Shown here piece after piece: positions 15,006-23,584 of a DNA stretch of 25,603 nt. The notes under the pieces are model-generated. The model saw only the letters and a program-made list of their open reading frames with translations. It searched no databases and was not told the origin of the DNA. Each line of letters starts with the position of its first letter. Positions within the stretch are counted from its first letter, which is position 1. Origin of the DNA: ASMP01 sp964617015 (lineage in GTDB: Archaea; Nanobdellota; Nanobdellia; Pacearchaeales; GW2011-AR1); assembly GCA_964617015.1 (NCBI GenBank), contig CAZTVG010000007.1, positions 1 to 25,603 of the forward strand, written 5' to 3'. The position numbers were made by a program, and so were the translations under genes.

Positions 15006-18000
15006 CTAAAACCATTTCTCCAGCTCTTCCTGGGTTTCCAGTTCTTTTCCAAAAACAGAATCAATATGCCTCTTTGTAAGTTCAAGGGTCTGCTTTAAGT
15101 AAGGAGAAAGATTATATCTCTTTGCAAGTTCTAATGCGGGCTCAAGATACTTTTTAATGCCTCCTTCATGTGTCGTGAATATAATTTTTCCGCTGCACCT
15201 TGAACACTTTCCCGACAAAGGGGTCCTCCTCATTATCTCGTTGCAAACCACGCAGCGAAATTCCTGCATTGAGAATTTCCTGAGATTTCCCCTCATATCT
15301 TTGATAAAGTGCCTCTCAATAACAAGCCTTGCTGTTTCAGATGTATTTGCTGCGCGGATTTTTTCTACAAGCTCCATCTGGTGCCTGACTTTTTCCTGCA
15401 TTGTCGGGAGAATCTTGTAACTTGAGCAGACAACGCCACTGTTTATGTTTGAGGTATTATGCGTATATCCCATATTAATGAAAGGGTTTTTTCCTTCTTT
15501 CAAAGCTGTCCCGACATCATAAATTTTAATTTCGGAAGAATGCTTTCTCTGTTCGGCTAATCTGTAAAGTTCAAGAGGATACTCTGTGACAAGTTCAAAA
15601 TCAAGAATCTGGTCATCCACTTCACCTGCATCTATTTTTGCATTTAAAACCAAGGGAGCATCCTGGGTTCCTCCCCTGTGGCTTGGAAGAAATTGTCTTG
15701 AGAAATTTAGGAGGACATCCCCTAAAAGCATTATTGCCGCTTCATCACCATCACAATCTCTTCTTATTGCTGCGTGCATATAAGGGCTTGCAAACAAACC
15801 AAGGGTATTTGAAAAACCAATAATCCTGCAGACAACACCTGCACAGTTATGGGGAGCAATGCAGACGCCAATTTTTCCCACAAGATCTTCTCTTTTTCTC
15901 ACATTGTAGAAAGGTTCCAGATTATAGAATCTTACAAGCAAATCATCAACAAAATGACATATTCTCATAAAAATTTCATCTGCCCTGGCTTCAGGGAATT
16001 CAGGAGGACTTGGGATAACAATATCATGAGGTTTTAATTCAAGAATCTGATTTTCATTTTCAAGTTCTTTCCCTAAAATGTCCTTGTCATAACCTATCTC
16101 CTTAAGTTTTTCCACGCTTACATAAATTTCCTTTGGCCTGAAAGACACTAAAGGCAGCTCTGTCGCATCAAATCTTATTGTGCCGTCTTTATTTACCTGC
16201 AGATCAAACGCTGCCCTAAGAATTCCCTTGGAAAGATGCTCTATCATGTGTCCTTCAGAACTTGTTCCCCTTACTCCTTTGATTAAAGGAGGTATCTCTC
16301 CATTTGCAAATCCAAGTTTTTCTCTTGCTTTTTCCATGTAATGATTTATGTCTATTGGCCTGTTATAGTATGTTGTCGGGGTTTTGTGTTTTTTGCAGGC
16401 ATCAACAGAAGCTTCTCCGCATTCACGACAATAAAACATTTTTTTGCAAAAGCTTTCACAGTCTTCACAAGCAGGATAAATTGTTTCCTTTTTGCATTTC
16501 GCACAGAAATAAACAGGGAAATCTCCTGTAATCTTTCCCGACTCGCAGGCTGCCTGGACACTCCTTAGTCTTCCCCCTTCTTCTCCCACAGGGAACAAGA
16601 TATTAGGGCTTCCTGTAAGCCTTCTCAGCTTTGCTTTTTCCGGGCGGCCCATCCTTGCCCCGATAAAATCTCCTGCCTTGTCTCTGATTTCAAACTCAGA
16701 TAAAGAATTGACAGCAGAAAGAATAAGATTTTTATCATCACCTTCATCGGAGTTTAAGGCTCCTGCTGTTAATATTTTAGTTGCCTTTGATTCAAGTCCG
16801 GAAACCCCATCTTTCAGAGTAGTTTCTCTGCTCAAAAGATTAACACCCATCCCAATGTTTGCCAGCAGGGCCCTGCTGTTCTCAAAATTTATTACAACAT
16901 TTTCTATTGTAACATCATGCTCAATACCAAGTAATTCAAGAGCTCTTTTTCCCTGTTTGAACTTCTCCTGATCTGACTTGCTATACGGAAGAATAATTTT
17001 CCCGTCTGTCTTTGAGTTCCGAAGCCAGTTTAAAAGTCCCTCAAATTCTTCCTTTGAAATCTGGGTCCAGTAAAAGATATATTTCGGATGCAGGGAAATC
17101 TGATTCTCTTTGCTTATTTTAACAGCATCTTCAAAACCCACATTAAAGCAATCAATGTTTTTTTCAAGCAAGGGATTTTTTTCCCTTAATTCAAGTTTCC
17201 AGATTTCCTCGACATATCCTGGCCTGATAAGATTAGAGTTTCTGTTTGCAAGATCACTAAAAGGAAAAAGCATATCCCCCAGATAAATTATTTCCTCAAC
17301 ATCATTATAGAGTTTTTTTGCTTCTTCTCTTGTCTCTAATTTTCTCACGCTTCCGTTGAAAAGCTTGACTATTGGTCCGTCTATGACATCACAGACAGTT
17401 ACCACACATCCTTTCGTTGGTTTCTCTATTTTTAACTGAGTTCCTATGGCAATAAAACCATCTGTAATCTCCATCGTAGCAGGGTGTACTGAGGATGCGC
17501 TAAATCCTGAGTTTCTTCCTCTTCCGTATCTGAATCTGAATGCTCCTGATTCAGAAGGATGCCCAAATACAGGTCTTCCTGCAACAAGATCATTGATGTA
17601 AGTGGGAGAATCCTCTGTTTTTCCCATGTCTCTTTTTTCATGCAATTTAACATAATCTCCTAGAAAGTCCCAACCACTTAGCTTGAATCCTTTTTTTCTT
17701 AAAGCGCGGACATATCTGGCAATTTTTTTTGCTTTCTGGGCTATTCCCTCTCCGAATGTCAGACAAAAACCGCTTCTTAGGTAATTTGTCTCCACCCTTT
17801 CAAGGTTTTTGTAATTTGACACTTCAAACTTTTCAGATGGTTCCCCGTTAATCTGAACAGGAATATTTTCTGCAATAAAAATTATTTCCTCCTCTGTGGG
17901 CATATACTGGAGATTGGTGACTCTTTCATGGTAATCTTTAAGCTCAACAACAGTTCTTTTGACTTCTTCAGGCCTTGCATAATATTTTTCATATCCAAAA

Positions 18001-18512
18001 ATCTCTCTCAGGTAATCTATGATTACCAAAGAAAAAGCAGCCCCTGTTCCTCCGGCGCTTCTTATTGGTCCTGAATAATAAGCAGAAAAATAATCTTTTC
18101 CGTCGCTGGTTTTTAAAAGTTTTATTTTTGTTAACCCTTCAATAGGGCTTGAAACAACTCCAAGAGTGTTGTATGCAATTCCTGTCCTTGCTCCTGCTTC
18201 AATGGCCTCCATCAGGCTTGGAAACTTGCAGAATTTTTGTTTTGCAATATCTTCTGCAATCTGCAGACAAATTGCAGGGTCTAATTTTCCCCATTTCTTT
18301 TCCAGTTCAAGAATTTTTTCAATAATTCCTGAGTTTTCCATCTGGGGATAAATAGCGGAAATAAGACTTACAACTTTTTCAGCAAGGCTTTTTGCCAGAG
18401 GAATTTCTACCTTGGAAACAGGATCAAGCCCTTTCTGCCTTGCTTCCTCAGCAACTTTGTAGACTTTTTTTGTCTGGTTTTCTATCTCCCTGAAATATTG
18501 TTGGGTGTTCAT
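15006..18512 (-). CDS. polC: DNA polymerase II (family D) large subunit DP2
   Basis: 1168 residues, intein-free, the catalytic subunit of the archaeal replicative polymerase PolD. The active-site loop DCDGD is at 919-923 (in AIRRDCDGDEAAIM), supplying the metal-binding aspartates of the double-psi-barrel core. A Cys cluster at 670-709 (CxxC, CxxC, CxxC, then Cys/His) and a second at 1087-1106 (CVVC, CSRC) are zinc-binding. The N-terminus MNTQQYFREIENQTKKVY is typical. The last eight residues, QEELEKWF (1161-1168), match a PCNA-interacting PIP box. The ATG overlaps the stop of the HD gene by 4 nt (ATGA), so translation is coupled. It partners DP1 from the same operon. Confidence 0.97.
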   Translation of the reverse strand: MNTQQYFREIENQTKKVYKVAEEARQKGLDPVSKVEIPLAKSLAEKVVSLISAIYPQMENSGIIEKILELEKKWGKLDPAICLQIAEDIAKQKFCKFPSLMEAIEAGARTGIAYNTLGVVSSPIEGLTKIKLLKTSDGKDYFSAYYSGPIRSAGGTGAAFSLVIIDYLREIFGYEKYYARPEEVKRTVVELKDYHERVTNLQYMPTEEEIIFIAENIPVQINGEPSEKFEVSNYKNLERVETNYLRSGFCLTFGEGIAQKAKKIARYVRALRKKGFKLSGWDFLGDYVKLHEKRDMGKTEDSPTYINDLVAGRPVFGHPSESGAFRFRYGRGRNSGFSASSVHPATMEITDGFIAIGTQLKIEKPTKGCVVTVCDVIDGPIVKLFNGSVRKLETREEAKKLYNDVEEIIYLGDMLFPFSDLANRNSNLIRPGYVEEIWKLELREKNPLLEKNIDCFNVGFEDAVKISKENQISLHPKYIFYWTQISKEEFEGLLNWLRNSKTDGKIILPYSKSDQEKFKQGKRALELLGIEHDVTIENVVINFENSRALLANIGMGVNLLSRETTLKDGVSGLESKATKILTAGALNSDEGDDKNLILSAVNSLSEFEIRDKAGDFIGARMGRPEKAKLRRLTGSPNILFPVGEEGGRLRSVQAACESGKITGDFPVYFCAKCKKETIYPACEDCESFCKKMFYCRECGEASVDACKKHKTPTTYYNRPIDINHYMEKAREKLGFANGEIPPLIKGVRGTSSEGHMIEHLSKGILRAAFDLQVNKDGTIRFDATELPLVSFRPKEIYVSVEKLKEIGYDKDILGKELENENQILELKPHDIVIPSPPEFPEARADEIFMRICHFVDDLLVRFYNLEPFYNVRKREDLVGKIGVCIAPHNCAGVVCRIIGFSNTLGLFASPYMHAAIRRDCDGDEAAIMLLGDVLLNFSRQFLPSHRGGTQDAPLVLNAKIDAGEVDDQILDFELVTEYPLELYRLAEQRKHSSEIKIYDVGTALKEGKNPFINMGYTHNTSNINSGVVCSSYKILPTMQEKVRHQMELVEKIRAANTSETARLVIERHFIKDMRGNLRKFSMQEFRCVVCNEIMRRTPLSGKCSRCSGKIIFTTHEGGIKKYLEPALELAKRYNLSPYLKQTLELTKRHIDSVFGKELETQEELEKWF

Positions 18513-19483
18513 TTTTCCAATATCAAAACTTTTCTTTTAACAAAATGATTCTTTTTGGTTTCCTCAAGAAGTTCTTTATATTCTGAAGAAAGTCTTGAAA
18601 GTTCAATTAATTTTCCATTATGCAAAACATAAGGATCAATATATCTATATTTTTTTATTAAAACAACTCCTTCATTTGAGTTCGTTTCTTTTATAACAAT
18701 TCTTTTTTTGAGTAAGTTTAATTTGCTTAAAGTAAAGTCATCTTTACTTTCCAATAGTTTGTTTATTACAAAATAATCATCCCTGTTTAAATCAGTCAAA
18801 GAAATAATTTTTTTATCTATTGCTCTCTTTAAAATATCTGCTATAATATGATACCTTAATTTTGATTCATCTCCTGCCCAATGTTTTTCCTGTAATTGCA
18901 TATAAAGTTTAGAAAACTTTTCCGCGAAGTTTTTTGAAATAAATATAATCTTTCCGTCAATAACTTTAAGTCTGCTTAAGATATGATCTTTATTAATATC
19001 TAAACCAAAAAAGACCATTTCTCTTAAAGAATAATCAAGTCTATCAGCACACAACAAAGGAGCAGGCTGTTCTAATAGTAAAAAAGCATCATAATTAATT
19101 AATTTCTTATAGTTATAACCATGTTTCTTAAGAATTCCAGGTATTTTTGTATTCTTGATAAATTTTTGGAAAGTATTATCCTGATAATCCTCTTTTGAAG
19201 GGTCTCCAAGAACATGATCTATTACATGAGAGAAAGCTGTATGTGAGACGTCATGAATCAAACCAGCAATCTGTTCATTTAAGTTGGCATTTAACCTCCT
19301 TAATAAAATTAAAACCCCTAAAGAATGCTCATAACGGGAAAAACTGGGCATGTGGTAATATTCTCGGGGCAAGCCAAACTGAGATATTTTTTTCAGTCTT
19401 TTGATAGGTTCTGAATTGATTAAATCAATTAAAACTTGTTCATTAATTTCTTCTTCACCGTATACCCTATCTTTTATTTTCAT
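18509..19483 (-). CDS. HD-superfamily phosphohydrolase (SAMHD1/dNTPase-like) inside the PolD operon
   Basis: 324 residues from the ATG at 19483, one nt after the DP1 stop. A TTG at 19492 would add three residues and overlap DP1. I prefer ATG because KIKDRVYGEEEI is the usual start of the family. Metal ligands, numbered from the TTG, are His56 in SRYEHSLGV, His80-Asp81 in LIHDVSHTAFSH, and Asp150 in CADRLDYSLRE. These match the H...HD...D pattern of SAMHD1 and the archaeal dNTP triphosphohydrolases. Likely it hydrolyses nucleotide phosphates, perhaps dNTPs. It is translationally linked to DP1 before it and DP2 after it (4-nt ATGA overlap), which implies a tie to replication. Activity on dNTPs is inferred. 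Confidence 0.88.
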   Translation of the reverse strand: MKIKDRVYGEEEINEQVLIDLINSEPIKRLKKISQFGLPREYYHMPSFSRYEHSLGVLILLRRLNANLNEQIAGLIHDVSHTAFSHVIDHVLGDPSKEDYQDNTFQKFIKNTKIPGILKKHGYNYKKLINYDAFLLLEQPAPLLCADRLDYSLREMVFFGLDINKDHILSRLKVIDGKIIFISKNFAEKFSKLYMQLQEKHWAGDESKLRYHIIADILKRAIDKKIISLTDLNRDDYFVINKLLESKDDFTLSKLNLLKKRIVIKETNSNEGVVLIKKYRYIDPYVLHNGKLIELSRLSSEYKELLEETKKNHFVKRKVLILEK

Positions 19484-19484
19484 C

Positions 19485-21050
19485 TTATTCAAAATCCAAA
19501 ATTTTTATTGCTCTTGTTTTCAGGTTAAACATCGGCACTTTGCAAAAATCAGGCTGGTTTCCTTTCCTTCTCTGAAATTCTGTTTCTTCTTCCCATGTGC
19601 CTGTTGAAATCAAGAGAGTATTATTGTAATTAGAAACAGCACATTTGTGTGAATGGCCTGAAACAAAGATGTCAGGAATTTTTTTGATTACAAGCTCATC
19701 TTTTTCAGATGGAAAACAGTGAATAGATGAATATGTCGGAGCAAGATGCCTGTTCTTCAGGAGATAAGCCATTATTTTTTCAGGAGCGTTAAGTCCTTTA
19801 TCCACAAGGCTTGGAATATTATTGGCATAAAAAGCATATGAAAAACCATGATAAGTCAGAACATCAAACCCTGAAAAACTCTTTTTTGCCCCCATGTTTA
19901 CATAGGCAGGGTTTCCTGTTAAAATAACATTCCTCATATTGTAAAGGGGCCAGGAATATTTTTCATCTAATTGGGGCTGAGGCTCCATCATCCTCACACC
20001 ATCATGGTTTCCAGGAGAAATAATTATCTTTATGTCTTTCCTTATCTTTCCTAAAAGCTCTGCAAGCCCCTGAAACTGTTCCTCAATATCATCCACTTCA
20101 AGGTCTTTTTTTTGTGCAGGATAAACTCCTATCCCTGAAACCATGTCCCCCACTAAAAAAAGATACTTAATTTTTTCAGCTTCCCTCGCATTAGAAATTT
20201 TTCCATTCAGATATTTTATAAATTTATGAAAATTTTCCCTTAAAAACAGCTTGCTTCCATAATGCAGGTCACCAATAAACAATGCATATTCCTCAACAGG
20301 AGATTTTTTCCTTTCCAAAATTATCGAATCCGGGAAAACAATGTTATTAGTAAAAAATATTTTCATATCACCAGAACCACTAAATCCCATCACAGAGTCG
20401 AGAGCAATCTCTTCTGCTTTTTTGTAAAGCTCTGGTTTATTTTGGTTGACCAAAACCTTTACTTTTCCCGTCAAATCCTCTACTTCAAACAAAAGATTTT
20501 TGTTTTTTGTAACCCTTTTGTCAGATACAATGCCGATTATAGAGACCCTGTGGCTGTCTCTTGAAAGTTTGTTTATAGAAACAAGATTATCGAGTTCTGC
20601 GTGCTCCTGCAAAATAGTTTTTATTTCACAAAACCTGTTCCTGAGGTTTTTCACAAAGTCATCAACTTCTATCTTTTTCTGTAGAAGCAGTGGTTTGAAA
20701 AGGACTTTTATACCTTCTTCTTTCTCTTCCTCGGAAATTGCCTCTCTATAAATTTTTTTTTCAGAAGAAACTTCTTTGGAAATCTCAATCTGAAGCCCAA
20801 GCTTAATCTTCATCTTTTCAAGCTTTTTCTGGTTTTCTTTAGGCAAAGTCAAAAAAAATTCATTTACCTGTTCTCTGTTCTGCACAAAAAGATTTTTTGT
20901 TATAATTCTTCTTTGCGTGTGACTCTTGAGCTTTTCAATAATCATCTTCACAGATTCTGTGTCGCTTGCTTCGCTGAACAGGCTAAGAACTTCAGGGTCT
21001 ATCAAAAGTCCCCTGTCAATGCAGAATTTAAGGATTTCTTTTGGATTCAT
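19485..21050 (-). CDS. polB: DNA polymerase II (family D) small subunit DP1, proofreading exonuclease
   Basis: 521 residues. An N-terminal helical region (1-165) is followed by an OB fold (about 166-240, RVSIIGIVSDKRV ... VEDLTGKVKVLV) and a calcineurin-like phosphoesterase domain. Metal motifs: GDLHYGSK (260-267; others usually have SDxH), GDMVSG (301-306), GNHD (347-350), YHG, and GHSH (465-468). All are intact, so 3'-5' exonuclease activity should be retained. It pairs with DP2 to form PolD. It lies 39 nt downstream of cdc6, with a weak TATA-like AAAAATAAAT about 25 nt before its ATG, so it may be transcribed both alone and from the cdc6 promoter. The HD gene follows immediately. Confidence 0.96.
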   Translation of the reverse strand: MNPKEILKFCIDRGLLIDPEVLSLFSEASDTESVKMIIEKLKSHTQRRIITKNLFVQNREQVNEFFLTLPKENQKKLEKMKIKLGLQIEISKEVSSEKKIYREAISEEEKEEGIKVLFKPLLLQKKIEVDDFVKNLRNRFCEIKTILQEHAELDNLVSINKLSRDSHRVSIIGIVSDKRVTKNKNLLFEVEDLTGKVKVLVNQNKPELYKKAEEIALDSVMGFSGSGDMKIFFTNNIVFPDSIILERKKSPVEEYALFIGDLHYGSKLFLRENFHKFIKYLNGKISNAREAEKIKYLFLVGDMVSGIGVYPAQKKDLEVDDIEEQFQGLAELLGKIRKDIKIIISPGNHDGVRMMEPQPQLDEKYSWPLYNMRNVILTGNPAYVNMGAKKSFSGFDVLTYHGFSYAFYANNIPSLVDKGLNAPEKIMAYLLKNRHLAPTYSSIHCFPSEKDELVIKKIPDIFVSGHSHKCAVSNYNNTLLISTGTWEEETEFQRRKGNQPDFCKVPMFNLKTRAIKILDFE

Positions 21051-21089
21051 TATTTATGAATTATCAGCACATTTATTTTTTTCCACCAC

Positions 21090-22298
21090 TTATTTATAGC
21101 TTAAAGATTCTTCAATAATTTGTTTTGCTTTATCAATTATGTTTTTTGCGATGGCAAGCTTTATTTCCCTCATCCTGCCCCCTCTTCCTTTTGAAATAAC
21201 CCTTACATTAATAATCCCAAGCATATCAAATTCCTGGATTATATCAGAGACTCTTCTTTGTGTCAGGACTTCTGCTTTATTTTTCACACAAATCTCTTCA
21301 TAATGATTATAAACATCTCCTGTAAAAATTGGGTTTCCCTTGCTCTTCTCGCATAGATTAATTATAGAATGCAAAACATACTGGAATTGCTTGGGCTCTG
21401 ATTTTATCACATCAAGAATCTTGTCTTTCTCTATTTTTGTATTCGCCCCGTCAATATGCTTAAACAAAATTTTCTTCGAGCCGCCTCTTTCAGCCAATTC
21501 TCCCGCAATTCTTAAGAGATCGAGGGCTCTTCTCGCGTCACCGTGTTCCCTTGCCGCAAAAGCAGCGCACTTGGCTATAACTCCTTCCTGAACAACATTT
21601 TCCTTAAATGCCATTACAGCCCTGTCACTTAAAATATCCTGCAACTGCAGAGCATTATAGGGTGGAAAAACAATTTCCTCTTCAGACAAAGAACTCCTTA
21701 CTCTCGGATCAAGTCCTTCAAGAAAAGTCAGGTCATTACTTATCCCAACAATGCATATCTGTGTTTTTGAGAGCTCTGAATTAAGCCTTGTTAAATTGTA
21801 AAGAAAATCACTTGAAATTTTTTTAACAGCCTGGTCAATTTCATCAAGAATTAAAACCAAGAACTGCTTCTCAGAATCAATAATATCTATAAATTTACTA
21901 TAAACTGCTTCTGTCGGAAGACCTGTACTTGGAACTTTTTCACCGAGTTTTTTGATGAGCTCTGCAAGGATTCTGTATTCTGTATCAGCAACTTTTTTCA
22001 GCTTGCAGTTAAGATACTCTATCCTCAACTTAAAATCGTCTCTTTTCATTCTCCTTAGAAGTTCGTCTTTAACATATAAAACAGAAAGGGTTTTTCCTGT
22101 TCCGGTTTTCCCGTATAAAAAAACATTGCTCGTCCTATCCCCCTTCAAAACAGGAGCCAGAATAGAGGCAATTTGTTTTATCTGTTCGGTCCTGTGTGGA
22201 ATTTCGCCCGGCCTGTGGTTTGATTGCAAAACAGACTTATCATTAAAAATCCTGTTGCTGTCAAAAGTTTCAAAGATTTTATCAAGTTCTGATTTCAT
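21090..22298 (-). CDS. cdc6: Orc1/Cdc6 replication initiator
   Basis: 402-residue AAA+ initiator. Walker A GKTGTGKT (63-70), Walker B LILDEID (149-155), sensor 1 GISND, arginine-finger region GLDPRVRSSLSEEE, and sensor 2 GDARRALDLLR are all present. The C-terminal winged helix (about 300-395) includes QRRVSDIIQEFDMLGIINV and a basic RGGRMREIKL wing. It binds ORB elements at origins and loads MCM. Only one cdc6 is visible in the window. Its ATG is 6 nt from the first ORB-like direct repeat, so the protein could bind over its own promoter. Order cdc6-DP1-DP2 beside an origin is also known from Pyrococcus. Confidence 0.96.
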   Translation of the reverse strand: MKSELDKIFETFDSNRIFNDKSVLQSNHRPGEIPHRTEQIKQIASILAPVLKGDRTSNVFLYGKTGTGKTLSVLYVKDELLRRMKRDDFKLRIEYLNCKLKKVADTEYRILAELIKKLGEKVPSTGLPTEAVYSKFIDIIDSEKQFLVLILDEIDQAVKKISSDFLYNLTRLNSELSKTQICIVGISNDLTFLEGLDPRVRSSLSEEEIVFPPYNALQLQDILSDRAVMAFKENVVQEGVIAKCAAFAAREHGDARRALDLLRIAGELAERGGSKKILFKHIDGANTKIEKDKILDVIKSEPKQFQYVLHSIINLCEKSKGNPIFTGDVYNHYEEICVKNKAEVLTQRRVSDIIQEFDMLGIINVRVISKGRGGRMREIKLAIAKNIIDKAKQIIEESLSYK

Positions 22299-22304
22299 TT
22301 TAAG

Positions 22305-22358
22305 GACCTACGCATCTGTTTATCATGAAAAAGACCTACACGTCTGTTTCCCATGGAA
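22305..22358 (-). repeat. Two 26-bp direct repeats, ORB-like, in the cdc6 leader
   Basis: Copies at 22305-22330 and 22333-22358 (28-bp period) agree at 21 of 26 positions, sharing GACCTAC, TCTGTTT and CATG on the plus strand. On the minus strand the distal copy reads TTCCATGGGAAACAGACG, one base off the recalled ORB core; the proximal copy is degenerate. They fill the space where the cdc6 promoter must lie. Confidence 0.7.
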
Positions 22359-22443
22359 TTTAAATAAAATTTAAAGATATCATCGGGAAAAATTTATTTC
22401 CTATATAAAGACTTATGACTACTTAAAAAGAAAAACACCTTAA

Positions 22444-22455
22444 TTTCTCATGGAA
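22444..22455 (-). promoter_or_regulatory. Third ORB-like core
   Basis: TTCCATGAGAAA on the minus strand, differing from the 22347-22358 core by one base (G to A). No G-run follows. Confidence 0.45.
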
Positions 22456-22629
22456 AGCCAATTAAAAAATAATTATTGATTAAACAAAAAGCCATCGGCA
22501 ATAAAATAAAAAATAAATATTGATAAACAACCACCTAACAGCAACAAAATAAAAAATAAATCAAATACAAATCACGCGCAATTTTCCCATTTAATTTAAC
22601 AACTACACCAACAACAATCTTCCTTTAAG

Positions 22630-22663
<34 letters not shown>

Positions 22664-22752
22664 AGTATAAAGTATATACTATACCATACAAATTTTTAAA
22701 AATAAAAAATAAAAAACCCAAATTTAAAAAACTCTTTTTAAACCCTTGCACA

Positions 22753-22765
22753 GGAAATAAAGGGG
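22753..22765 (+). promoter_or_regulatory. ORB-like half site with G-run
   Basis: GGAAATAAAGGGG, followed by TGGG, on the plus strand. It resembles the right half of the archaeal ORB (GGAAAC-AAA-GGGG) and is oriented opposite to the copies beside cdc6, so the AT-rich core is flanked by inverted elements. Confidence 0.5.
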
Positions 22766-22815
22766 TGGGATAGGAAAAGGTATGGCTTTCAAAATCTATT
22801 TAATTTTACAGAAAA

Positions 22816-22826
22816 GTTTATATATT
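22816..22826 (+). promoter_or_regulatory. TATA box of the PRC-barrel gene
   Basis: GTTTATATATT centred 25 nt upstream of the ATG at 22846. Confidence 0.6.
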
Positions 22827-22845
22827 ATTTTCTTTTGAAATTAAC

Positions 22846-23106
22846 ATGCAAGAAGGAAAAAACCCTTTCGGTGCTGTTCTTGGAAAGATGATAGTTACAA
22901 AAGAAGGCAAGAGACTGGGTTTTGTCAAAGACATAACCTTTGAAACAAGGTCAGGCGAACTTATTAGTTTAGTCATAAAAGACACAACCCCTTATACAAG
23001 AAACCTGAATCTTGAAGCAACAGCCTCCAAAGAACTTCTTATACCATACAGCGCAATAATTGCTATAGGTGATTTTGTCGTTGTTTCTGAAGAAGACCTG
23101 ATTTAA
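22846..23106 (+). CDS. PRC-barrel domain protein
   Basis: 86 residues forming a single PRC-barrel: NPFGAVLGKMIVTKEGKRLG, then VKDITFETRSGELISLVI and a final IPYSAIIAIGDFVVVSEEDL. This is the small archaeal PRC-barrel type. In haloarchaea, related proteins (CdpB1/CdpB2) link SepF to FtsZ in cell division; others accompany RNA-processing factors. Length and domain content fit that group, but I see no sepF or ftsZ here to support a division role. It is the first gene on the right side of the candidate origin, leaderless by its TATA spacing. Confidence 0.85.
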   Translation: MQEGKNPFGAVLGKMIVTKEGKRLGFVKDITFETRSGELISLVIKDTTPYTRNLNLEATASKELLIPYSAIIAIGDFVVVSEEDLI

Positions 23107-23113
23107 AGCCAAA

Positions 23114-23125
23114 TATTTAAAAATA
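23114..23125 (+). promoter_or_regulatory. TATA box of the gene at 23145
   Basis: TATTTAAAAATA centred about 25 nt upstream of the ATG. Confidence 0.6.
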
Positions 23126-23144
23126 CCTTTTTAATTAAATTATT

Positions 23145-23558
23145 ATGAGAGTTATAGGTTTTAATTTTACAAAGATAAGCATAGAAAAACTCAAGGAAAT
23201 TACAGAAGTTCCAAAAGTTAAAACAGAAATAAACATTCCCGAAATAAAAGGGGTTAAATCAACTATTTTAAAGACAAAAGAAGAAATCATAGAAGCTAAA
23301 TTTGAATATATTGTTAATTATGAGCCAGAATCCGCAAAAGTAAATATTGAAGGAAGAGCTCTTCTTTCTGTTGACCCTAAAATTGCCAGAGATATCCTTA
23401 AGCAGTGGAAAAAAAAGAAAATGCCTGAAGAGTTCAGGATGCTTTTATTTAATGTTGTCATGAGAAAATCTGCTTTGAAGGCCTTACTCCTTGAGGACGA
23501 GTTAAACCTTCCCCTCCACACACCCCTGCCTTCTTTGAGAAGAGCCAAAGAAAAGTAA
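23145..23558 (+). CDS. Hypothetical protein, probably conserved in archaea
   Basis: 137 residues. Beta-rich first half (RVIGFNFTKISIEKL ... FEYIVNYEPESAKVNIEGRAL) and a helical second half ending NVVMRKSALKALLLEDELN followed by PLHTPLPSL. The order of a sheet followed by helices and a Leu/Pro tail is faintly like SecB-type chaperones, but no motif proves it. It looks like a soluble oligomeric protein. It has its own TATA box and follows the PRC-barrel gene by 38 nt. I do not assign a function. Confidence 0.65.
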   Translation: MRVIGFNFTKISIEKLKEITEVPKVKTEINIPEIKGVKSTILKTKEEIIEAKFEYIVNYEPESAKVNIEGRALLSVDPKIARDILKQWKKKKMPEEFRMLLFNVVMRKSALKALLLEDELNLPLHTPLPSLRRAKEK

Positions 23559-23564
23559 TTAAAC
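23556..23564 (+). promoter_or_regulatory. TATA-like box of the winged-helix gene
   Basis: TAATTAAAC centred 25 nt upstream of the ATG at 23585; it decides that start over the TTG at 23573. Confidence 0.45.
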
Positions 23565-23584
23565 TTAAATTATTGTTTCTGGTT

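Noticed and set aside
15006..18512. Intein in DP2
   Set aside because: Length is normal and the sequence around the DCDGD active site runs uninterrupted; no intein splice motifs seen.
19484..19492. TTG start for the HD gene overlapping DP1
   Set aside because: The ATG one nt after the DP1 stop gives the family-typical N-terminus; TTG remains possible.
23145..23558. SecB-like chaperone annotation
   Set aside because: Only a vague similarity in domain order and the C-terminal Leu/Pro tail; no decisive motif.
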